Positions 1 to 4,868 of a stretch of 7,180 nucleotides of DNA are shown here, piece by piece. Every line of letters begins with the position of its first letter. Positions within the stretch are counted from its first letter, which is position 1. Location of the stretch: NCBI GenBank assembly GCA_904374465.1, contig CAJFFY010000053.1, forward strand, positions 1 to 7,180. Reading direction: 5' to 3'. The translations under genes and the position numbers were made by a program. The stretch comes from an uncultured Subdoligranulum sp. (GTDB lineage Bacteria > Bacillota > Clostridia > Oscillospirales > Ruminococcaceae). The notes beneath the pieces were generated by a model that saw only the letters and a list, made by a program, of their open reading frames with translations, did not search any database and was not told the DNA's origin.

Positions 1-74
1 CGATAAGGTTCCACAAGTTTCAGTTTTGTTCAATTTTCAAGGTCCTGCTCGCTGTTCGCATCTCACGTGACAGC
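1..74 (-). promoter_or_regulatory. 5' leader of an rRNA operon reading out of the window
   Basis: On the minus strand this is the transcribed leader downstream of two tandem promoters. It contains CCTTGAAAATTGAACA (positions 42 to 27), which closely matches the 'CCTTGAAAACTGAACA'-type motif found in Firmicutes rRNA leaders and 16S-23S spacers. No 16S sequence is visible, so the mature rRNA must begin left of position 1. The call rests on the combination of this motif with the strong tandem promoters. A tRNA or other stable-RNA operon is the main alternative. Confidence 0.65.
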
Positions 75-80
75 CTATTT

Positions 81-109
81 ATTATATCTCGCGAAGTTCA
101 TTTTGTCAA
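81..109 (-). promoter_or_regulatory. Consensus sigma-A promoter P2 of the rRNA operon
   Basis: The minus strand has a perfect -35 TTGACA (109 to 104) and a perfect -10 TATAAT (86 to 81), separated by exactly 17 bp. The predicted start, 7 nt after the -10, is the G at 74, which begins GCTGTC. Directly upstream lie three phased A-tracts. A full-consensus promoter of this kind in a tandem pair is typical of stable-RNA operons. Confidence 0.9.
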
Positions 110-113
110 GAAC

Positions 114-140
114 TTTTTTGAGATTTTTTTGAAGTTTTTT
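114..140 (-). promoter_or_regulatory. Phased A-tracts upstream of P2 (UP-element-like)
   Basis: Three runs of 6, 7 and 6 A residues on the minus strand (119-114, 130-124, 140-135) are centred at about 116.5, 127 and 137.5. The 10.5-bp interval equals one helical turn. The runs start 5 bp upstream of the P2 -35 box, where an UP element would contact the RNA polymerase alpha subunit. The phasing predicts intrinsic bending; the function is inferred. Confidence 0.7.
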
Positions 141-227
141 CAGGAACCGAAGCTCCCGAAAAGCCCTCAAAGGCTGTTGTTATGCGGTTTTTCAGCGGCT
201 GTCGTGGTCGCTCTCGCGCCGGACAGC
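141..227 (-). other. Transcribed spacer between rRNA promoters P1 and P2
   Basis: This interval is transcribed only from P1. It holds a short hairpin on the minus strand, GGAGC-TTCG-GTTCC (156 to 143), with a C(UUCG)G-type stable tetraloop. Just before it is a weaker stem, AGCC with GGCT, around 163-175. No convincing coding frame is seen. The hairpins may help fold the leader of the longer P1 transcript; that role is inferred. Confidence 0.45.
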
Positions 228-233
228 TTGAAT

Positions 234-262
234 ATAATACCACCGGGAATCGGCTTTGTCAA
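234..262 (-). promoter_or_regulatory. Sigma-A promoter P1 of the rRNA operon
   Basis: The minus strand has a perfect -35 TTGACA (262 to 257) and a -10 TATTAT (239 to 234), with a 17-bp spacer. The predicted start is the G at 227, which begins GCTGTC, the same hexamer and the same distance from the -10 as in P2. Upstream (267-305) the strand is rich in A-runs at roughly helical spacing. P1 and P2 are 153 bp apart, a usual arrangement for tandem rrn promoters. Confidence 0.87.
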
Positions 263-266
263 CACC

Positions 267-305
267 TTTTTTCAGATTTTCTGACAAATTTTTCGCATCC
301 TTTTT
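267..305 (-). promoter_or_regulatory. A-tract region upstream of P1
   Basis: The minus strand carries A-runs at 272-267, 280-277, 293-289 and 305-301, so the DNA directly upstream of the P1 -35 is AT-rich. The spacing (about 9 to 13 bp) is less regular than at P2. By position this is a candidate UP element; that role is inferred. Confidence 0.45.
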
Positions 306-321
306 GTTTAATCGGTATATC

Positions 322-340
322 GTGGTTTTGGGTGGTTTTG
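322..340. repeat. 9-bp direct repeat, GTGGTTTTG x2
   Basis: GTGGTTTTG occurs at 322-330 and again at 332-340, a period of 10 bp, so both copies face the same side of the helix. It lies between the rRNA promoters (minus) and the corA promoter (plus). It could be a protein-binding site for either direction, or chance in a GT-rich stretch. Apart from this repeat and an AT-rich patch near 382-400, nothing else is recognised between 306 and 423. Confidence 0.3.
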
Positions 341-423
341 CCGTATGCTGTGGGGCGGAAGATGCCGGCGGACTGTTTTTCCATTATATATAAGGTATAT
401 AGGCGTTTCTGCAAAGGTTTTAC

Positions 424-452
424 TTGCGGTTTGGCGGCGCAGGGCTTATACT
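424..452 (+). promoter_or_regulatory. Probable promoter of corA
   Basis: A -35-like TTGCGG (424-429) and a -10 TATACT (447-452) are separated by exactly 17 bp. Transcription would start near 459, giving a 5' leader of only about 30 nt, too short for an M-box-type magnesium riboswitch. The -35 matches consensus at 4 of 6 positions and the -10 at 5 of 6. Confidence 0.55.
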
Positions 453-488
453 GATAGGGCAGTCTATAGTGATGGGTGGGCATGGGTC

Positions 489-1430
489 ATGATGAAGATT
501 TACCGCACAAGGGACAAACAGCTGACGCGGGTGGACAATCTGGACGAGGGCTCCTGGGTTTGTCTGACGGCGCCCAGCGAAGCCGAGGTGCGGCAGGTAG
601 CCGCCACCCTGGACATCGAGCCCGACGACCTGTTTGCTGCCACCGACCCGGAAGAGTCGGCCCGTATCAGTCTGGAAGACGGGTACACGGTCATCATCGT
701 GGACATCCCCTACCAGGTACCCGGTTCCGGCGAGGGCATCTACTCCACCATCCCCATGGGCATTCTGCTGACCCAGGAGTTGGTGGTGACGGTCTGTTCG
801 GTGGACACCCCGGTGATAGAGGACTTTGCCACCTGCCGGGTGAAAGGCTTTTCCACCCGCAAGAAGATGCGGTTTGTCTACCAGCTGCTCTACCGCGCCG
901 CCACCATGTACCAGCAAGAGCTGCGCCTCATTGACCGCCGGCGGCAGGCACTGGAAAAAAATCTGTCCGGGGATCTGCGGGACAGTGACCTGGTGGAGCT
1001 GCACGGGTTGGAATCCACCCTGGTCTACTTTGCCACCAGTTTGCGGGCCAACGCCACGGTGCTGGATCGCCTGACCCGCTACAAGCGGCTGGAACAGTAC
1101 CCCGACGACCGGGAACTGCTGGACGATGTCATTGTGGAGATCCGCCAGGCCATTGAGATGACCAGCATCTACCGGGACGATATCAAAGGTACCCGGGAGC
1201 TGTTCAGCTCCATTCTGGACAACCGTCTGAACAACGCCATGAAATACCTGACCAGCATCACCCTGCTGATGGCCGTGCCCACCGTCGTCAGCGGTCTGTA
1301 CGGCATGAACGTCTCGTCGGAAGGCATGCCCTTCGCCAGCAGCGAAGCCGGTTTCGGTATCGTACTGGGGCTGACGCTCATCGTCTGTGTGGTCACCGCC
1401 TGGTTTCTGCACAAAAAACACATGCTGTAA
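489..1430 (+). CDS. corA: CorA-family magnesium/divalent cation transporter
   Basis: The 313-residue product is an inner-membrane channel-type importer of Mg2+ (some members carry Co2+, Ni2+ or Zn2+), known to act as a pentamer. The N-terminal ~245 residues form the soluble, charged, helix-rich cytoplasmic domain. Two C-terminal membrane segments follow, at about 253-271 and 288-307, joined by a short loop. The family signature GMN is at residues 272-274 (in YGMNVSSEGMPF), exactly at the end of the first membrane segment, and the tail is basic (HKKHML). The length is normal for the family. An open frame extends upstream to 345 but runs through the predicted promoter. The start at 489 (or 492, giving one Met fewer) is preferred and has a weak GGTGGG ribosome site at 475-480. 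The gene is monocistronic, closed by a strong terminator. The transported ion cannot be decided from sequence; the family call is firm. Confidence 0.93.
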   Translation: MMKIYRTRDKQLTRVDNLDEGSWVCLTAPSEAEVRQVAATLDIEPDDLFAATDPEESARISLEDGYTVIIVDIPYQVPGSGEGIYSTIPMGILLTQELVVTVCSVDTPVIEDFATCRVKGFSTRKKMRFVYQLLYRAATMYQQELRLIDRRRQALEKNLSGDLRDSDLVELHGLESTLVYFATSLRANATVLDRLTRYKRLEQYPDDRELLDDVIVEIRQAIEMTSIYRDDIKGTRELFSSILDNRLNNAMKYLTSITLLMAVPTVVSGLYGMNVSSEGMPFASSEAGFGIVLGLTLIVCVVTAWFLHKKHML

Positions 1431-1437
1431 CGCACAC

Positions 1438-1474
1438 CCCCTGCCCGGAAAAATCCGGGCGGGGGTTTTCTTTT
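1438..1474 (+). terminator. Rho-independent terminator of corA
   Basis: A 12-bp stem (1438-1449 with 1454-1465, one G-T wobble) with an AAAA loop begins 7 nt after the corA stop codon and is followed by TTTTCTTTT. This is a textbook intrinsic terminator that separates corA from the asparagine synthetase gene. Confidence 0.93.
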
Positions 1475-1485
1475 GGGGGGTGCTG

Positions 1486-1494
1486 TGGTACAAT
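1486..1494 (+). promoter_or_regulatory. Probable extended -10 promoter of asnB
   Basis: TGGTACAAT carries a TG-n extended element directly before the -10 hexamer TACAAT (1489-1494; 5 of 6 match). The -35 position at 17-bp spacing falls in the T-tract of the corA terminator (TTTTCT) and is poor, which fits reliance on the extended -10. The start would be near 1501, giving a leader of about 60 nt that contains a small palindrome, GGAG-TTTT-CTCC (1505-1516). No T-box or known riboswitch is evident. Confidence 0.55.
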
Positions 1495-1563
1495 ATACAA
1501 ATATGGAGTTTTCTCCTTATATAGAGGATAGAGGCAACCTGTAGAGGGAAAGGATAAACGACC

Positions 1564-3411
1564 ATGTGTGGTTTTGTTGGATTTACCGGGCTGCGCGCCG
1601 AGCGTGAAGCGATCCTGCACAAGATGGCAGACCGCATCATTCACCGCGGCCCCGATATGGAAGGGTATCATCTGAGCGGCGACACCCCCGCCACCGCCGT
1701 GGCGCTGGGCTTCCGCCGGCTGAGCATCATCGATTTGGCGGCGGGCCGCCAGCCCATGTACAACGAGGACGGCACCGTCGTCTGCGTTTTCAACGGCGAA
1801 ATCTACAACTTTATGGACCTGCGCACCCAGCTGGAGGCCAAGGGGCACATCTTCAAGACCCACTGCGACACCGAGGTCATCCTGCACGGTTACGAGGAAT
1901 ACGGCAACAAGCTGGCCGCCATGCTGCGGGGCATGTTTGCCTTTGTGGTGTACGACACCAAAACCAATGTCATGTACGGCGCCCGGGACATCTTCGGCGT
2001 CAAGCCCTTCTACTACACCCAGACCGACGAGGGCGAACTGCTCTTCGGGTCGGAGATCAAGAGCCTGCTGGAGCATCCCGGTTTCCGCCGGGAGGTCAAC
2101 GCCGAGGCACTACGCCCCTACCTGACCTTCCAGTACAGCGCCATGACCGAAACCTTCTTCAAGGGCACTTACAAGCTGTCGCCGGCCCACTGGTTTGAGT
2201 ACAAGGACGGCAAGATGCACATTGAGCGGTACTGGGATGTGGATTTCCGCCACAAGACCAGCCTGAGCTTTGCGGAGTGTGCCGACCAGATCGACGCCCG
2301 GGTGCGGGAGTCGGTGGCCGCCCACCGCATCAGCGACGTGAAGGTGGGTTCTTTCCTGTCGGGCGGCGTGGATTCCAGCTATATCACCGCCTGCCTGATG
2401 CCCGACGACACCTTCTCGGTGGGCTTTGCCAGCCCCGACGGCAGCCACAAGTTCGACGAGACCAGCGAAGCGGCAGAGCTGTCTCAGAAGCTGGGCATCC
2501 ACAACTACCGGGAGATGCTGACCAAGGAACAGTGCCTGGATGCCTTTGCGGACATCCAGTACCATATGGACGAACCCCAGTCCAACCCGTCGTCGGTGCC
2601 GCTCTACTTCCTGTGTGAGCTGGCCCGCCGCCACGTGACGGTGGTGCTTTCCGGCGAGGGCGCCGACGAGATCTACGCCGGCTACGAATGGTACGCCGAC
2701 ACCCACATGATGCAGGAGTACAAGCACCTGCCCCTGGGGTTGCGCCACCTGGCCAGCGACGTGAGCCAGCACCTGCCCTACTTCAAGGGGCACGACTTCA
2801 TCATCAAGGGCAGCGGCCGCCCCGAGGACTGGTTCATCGGCCAGGCGCTGGTCTTCACCGAGAAGGAAGCCTACGACATCCTGAAGCCCAAGTACCGCGT
2901 CGGTCCCACCGCCCGGGAGGTGGCTGCGCCCATCTACGACCGGGTGAAGGATCTGCCGGAGCTGGAAAAGAAGCAGTACCTGGACCTGAACCTGTGGCTG
3001 CCCGGCGACATCCTGCTCAAGGCCGACAAGATGAGCATGGCCCACAGCCTGGAGCTGCGTGTGCCCTATCTGGACCGGGAAGTGCTGCGGGAAGCCGCCA
3101 GCTACCCCGTCAACTACAAGATTGCCGACGACACCAAAGCCGTGCTGCGGGCTGCCGCCAACAAGACGCTGCCCGACGCCTGGGCCAACCGCACCAAGAA
3201 GGGCTTCCCCGTGCCCATTGCCAAATGGCTGGAAGACCCCGCCTTTGCGGCCAAGGTCCGCGCCCGGTTCGAGAGCGATGTGGCCGCCGAATACTTCGAC
3301 CAGGACAAGCTGGTGGCCATGCTGGCCGATCCGCGCCACGAGCGCCGCAAGATCTGGACAGCCTACACCTTCCTGACCTGGCACGAACAGTTCTTTGAAA
3401 AGTGGGCCTGA
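1564..3411 (+). CDS. asnB: Glutamine-dependent asparagine synthetase (class II amidotransferase)
   Basis: This enzyme transfers the amide of glutamine to a beta-carboxyl of aspartate activated with ATP. The 615-residue product starts MCGFVGF, so Cys2 becomes the N-terminal nucleophile of the class II glutaminase domain (about 1-200). Glutamine-site motifs follow: RRLSIID near 51-57, NGEIYN at 77-82 and CDTEV from 101. The synthetase domain has the pyrophosphate loop SGGVDSS at 266-272, GEGADE at 364-369 and the conserved stretch KADKMSMAHSLELRVPYLD from about 486. All key residues look intact. Length and layout resemble the AsnB/AsnO/AsnH types of Firmicutes. The start is fixed by Cys2 and by AAAGGA about 9 nt upstream. 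It precedes a D-Asp-ligase-like gene and murE on the same strand. The substrate may therefore be free L-Asp, or the D-Asp side branch of a peptidoglycan precursor as for lactococcal AsnH. The enzyme class is certain, the physiological substrate is not. Confidence 0.95.
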   Translation: MCGFVGFTGLRAEREAILHKMADRIIHRGPDMEGYHLSGDTPATAVALGFRRLSIIDLAAGRQPMYNEDGTVVCVFNGEIYNFMDLRTQLEAKGHIFKTHCDTEVILHGYEEYGNKLAAMLRGMFAFVVYDTKTNVMYGARDIFGVKPFYYTQTDEGELLFGSEIKSLLEHPGFRREVNAEALRPYLTFQYSAMTETFFKGTYKLSPAHWFEYKDGKMHIERYWDVDFRHKTSLSFAECADQIDARVRESVAAHRISDVKVGSFLSGGVDSSYITACLMPDDTFSVGFASPDGSHKFDETSEAAELSQKLGIHNYREMLTKEQCLDAFADIQYHMDEPQSNPSSVPLYFLCELARRHVTVVLSGEGADEIYAGYEWYADTHMMQEYKHLPLGLRHLASDVSQHLPYFKGHDFIIKGSGRPEDWFIGQALVFTEKEAYDILKPKYRVGPTAREVAAPIYDRVKDLPELEKKQYLDLNLWLPGDILLKADKMSMAHSLELRVPYLDREVLREAASYPVNYKIADDTKAVLRAAANKTLPDAWANRTKKGFPVPIAKWLEDPAFAAKVRARFESDVAAEYFDQDKLVAMLADPRHERRKIWTAYTFLTWHEQFFEKWA

Positions 3412-3412
3412 G

Positions 3413-3429
3413 CAAGCGCCAGGCGCTTG
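3413..3429 (+). repeat. Hairpin H1 just after the asnB stop
   Basis: CAAGCGCC (3413-3420) and GGCGCTTG (3422-3429) form a perfect 8-bp inverted repeat around a single A. As RNA the stem would be about 6 bp with a CCAGG loop. It begins 2 nt after the asnB stop codon. No T-tract follows (AAAGAAGG), so it is not a standard terminator. A 3' stabilising or processing hairpin, or the first element of the hairpin array, is more likely. Confidence 0.65.
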
Positions 3430-3482
3430 AAAGAAGGAAACTGTCCCGCACGGCGGTGCCTGACGGGTCGGTTTCCCCCTTT
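3430..3482 (+). repeat. Hairpin H2, long imperfect stem
   Basis: GGAAAC (3436-3441) pairs with GTTTCC (3471-3476). The stem continues inward through a wobble, a G-C pair and a U-U mismatch into CCCG (3445-3448) with CGGG (3464-3467). A small inner CAC/GTG stem is capped by GGCG. Outward, AAAG (3430-3433) can pair with CTTT (3479-3482) across a 2x2 internal loop. Pairing is by inspection; covariation is untested. Confidence 0.55.
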
Positions 3483-3498
3483 GGATTCCCTTTCGATA

Positions 3499-3560
3499 AA
3501 ATTCACCCCAAAATCGCGCACTCGTCGCGGGTTTCCCGCACATGATTTTGGGGTGAATTT
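3499..3560. repeat. Perfect 17-bp inverted repeat H3 with nested hairpin
   Basis: AAATTCACCCCAAAATC (3499-3515) is the exact reverse complement of 3544-3560. The 28-nt centre contains another perfect hairpin, GCGGG-TTT-CCCGC (3527-3539). A 17-bp perfect match is very unlikely by chance. No T-tract follows on either strand, so this is not an ordinary terminator. Candidates are an extragenic palindrome or MITE-like repeat, or the core of a structured leader RNA for the downstream ligase. Confidence 0.85.
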
Positions 3561-3570
3561 CCCTGCAGGT

Positions 3571-3605
3571 GTCACTGTTGTCGGCACATATCCGCCAACA
3601 GTGAC
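3571..3605 (+). repeat. 10-bp inverted repeat H4 upstream of the D-Asp ligase-like gene
   Basis: GTCACTGTTG (3571-3580) is the exact reverse complement of CAACAGTGAC (3596-3605). After one mismatch, 3 more pairs (CGG/CCG) extend the stem around the loop CACATAT. It ends 10 nt before the Shine-Dalgarno site of the next gene. It could act as an RNA hairpin close to the ribosome site or as a dyad operator. Confidence 0.75.
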
Positions 3606-3614
3606 TATATAACC

Positions 3615-3620
3615 AAGGAG
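3615..3620 (+). promoter_or_regulatory. Distant Shine-Dalgarno site of the D-Asp ligase-like gene
   Basis: AAGGAG is a strong ribosome site but ends 14 nt before the only plausible ATG at 3635, further than the usual 5-9 nt. The gap holds a small palindrome, GCAA-TTT-TTGC (3623-3633), which if folded would shorten the effective distance. No in-frame alternative start lies closer. Confidence 0.6.
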
Positions 3621-3634
3621 ATGCAATTTTTGCC

Positions 3635-4861
3635 ATGAACACCGATCTGATCCCTGTATTTCTGGGTGCCGACCTGAACTGCTACAACTTTGCCCGCGCC
3701 TTCCATGAGGCCTACGGCGTCAAGAGCTATGCCTTCGGCCGGTATGCCATGGCTCCCACCAAATATTCCAAGATCATCCACTTTACCATTGTGCCGGACA
3801 TCGACAACGAGCCCACCATGCTGAAAGTCCTCCACGACTTTGCCAAGGAGCATGCCGGCAAGAAGCTCTATCTGTTCGGCTGCACCGACGACTACGCGGC
3901 GATGATCATCCGCCGCAAGGCCGAGCTGCCCGAGTATATCGCCCCGGGCCCCGCCGCCGACCTGTACGGTTCTATCCAGAAGAAGGCCGCCTTCTACGAG
4001 GTGTGCGACAAGTTCGGCATTCCCTACCCCACCACCAAGGTACTGACCGCCCCGGTGGACGCCGACGAGCTGACCCAGGAAAAGTTGGGCTTTGCTTACC
4101 CCATCATCGTGAAGCCCTCCTCCAGCGTGGACTACTGGAAGTTTCCCTTTGACGGCATGAAGAAGGTCTACACCGCCGCCACGCCCCAGGAGGCCGCCGA
4201 CATCGTGAAGCAGATCTATGCTTCCGGTTATCCGGACAAGATGATTCTGCAGAAGATGGTGCCAGGCGGGGACGACCACATGCGGGTGCTGACCGCCTTC
4301 TCGGACGCCAACGGCAAGGTGCGGGCCATGTGCCTGGGCCACACCATGGTGGAGGAACACACCCCCCACGGACTGGGCAACCATGCCGCCATCGTCACCG
4401 AGGACACCACCGCCCTGCCCCTGGTGGAGAACATCCGCCGGATGCTGGAAGCCTGCCATTACACCGGTTTTTCCAACTTCGACATCAAATGGTCGGGGGA
4501 ACCGGGGGATTTCCGGGTGTTTGAGATCAACCTGCGCCAGGGCCGCAGCAACTATTATGTGACCGCCACCGGCATGAACATTGCCAAACTGGTGGTGGAA
4601 AAATGGAACGACGGCGGCACCGACTGCGTGCTGAACCGCAACGAGGTGTTCTGGCACCACGTGCCGGCCAAAGTGGCTTTCACCTACACCGAGGACAAGC
4701 AGCTGGTGGCCCACGCCCAGGGACTGAAAGCCCAGGGCAAGGAGGCCTGCTCACTGCTCTACAAACCCGATCTGTGGATGAATCCTGTGCGCTATGCCTG
4801 CGTGCTGGAACAGCTGCGCCGCCAGTTCAAGAAGTTCAAGACTTACTATCCGAAAGGCTGA
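3635..4861 (+). CDS. ATP-grasp ligase, D-aspartate ligase-like
   Basis: The 408-residue protein looks like an ATP-grasp carboxylate-amine ligase resembling Enterococcus faecium Aslfm. That enzyme activates the beta-carboxyl of D-Asp and joins it to the epsilon-amine of Lys in the UDP-MurNAc-pentapeptide. The opening residues (IPVFLGADLNCYNFARAFHE, then APTKYSKI near 40-47) match the Aslfm pattern as I recall it. ATP-grasp features are an ATP-binding lysine in IIVKPSSS (K160), GGDD at 211-214, NFDIKW with D283, and the metal-binding FEINLRQGRS (296-305; E297, N299). Both ends appear complete, with no signal peptide or membrane segment, so it is cytoplasmic. The start is set by homology at the N terminus despite the distant AAGGAG. 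It lies 223 nt after asnB, across an array of hairpins, and 7 nt before murE. The family is clear. D-Asp as substrate is inferred from similarity and neighbours; another amino or carboxylic acid is possible. Confidence 0.85.
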   Translation: MNTDLIPVFLGADLNCYNFARAFHEAYGVKSYAFGRYAMAPTKYSKIIHFTIVPDIDNEPTMLKVLHDFAKEHAGKKLYLFGCTDDYAAMIIRRKAELPEYIAPGPAADLYGSIQKKAAFYEVCDKFGIPYPTTKVLTAPVDADELTQEKLGFAYPIIVKPSSSVDYWKFPFDGMKKVYTAATPQEAADIVKQIYASGYPDKMILQKMVPGGDDHMRVLTAFSDANGKVRAMCLGHTMVEEHTPHGLGNHAAIVTEDTTALPLVENIRRMLEACHYTGFSNFDIKWSGEPGDFRVFEINLRQGRSNYYVTATGMNIAKLVVEKWNDGGTDCVLNRNEVFWHHVPAKVAFTYTEDKQLVAHAQGLKAQGKEACSLLYKPDLWMNPVRYACVLEQLRRQFKKFKTYYPKG

Positions 4862-4868
4862 TCGCCCC

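Noticed and set aside
345..488. Upstream N-terminal extension of corA
   Set aside because: The added 48 residues do not look like CorA, and the stretch contains the likely promoter at 424-452.
453..488. M-box magnesium riboswitch upstream of corA
   Set aside because: The predicted leader is about 30 nt, far too short for the M-box fold, and none of its conserved parts are seen.
420..1640. Long minus-strand open frame opposite corA
   Set aside because: It is antisense to a clear CorA gene, rich in His, Gly, Gln and Val with no recognisable domain, and arises from third-position GC bias.
3413..3560. H1 or H3 as intrinsic terminator of asnB
   Set aside because: Neither stem is followed by a T-tract on the relevant strand (AAAGAAGG after H1, CCCTGCAGG after H3).
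3427..3612. Small plus-strand open frame of 61 codons across the inverted repeats
   Set aside because: It runs through both arms of the 17-bp palindrome, has no suitable Shine-Dalgarno site and is best explained as non-coding repeat.
2110..3642. 510-codon minus-strand open frame opposite asnB
   Set aside because: Low-complexity His/Gly/Val/Gln composition and full overlap with an intact asparagine synthetase mark it as a shadow.
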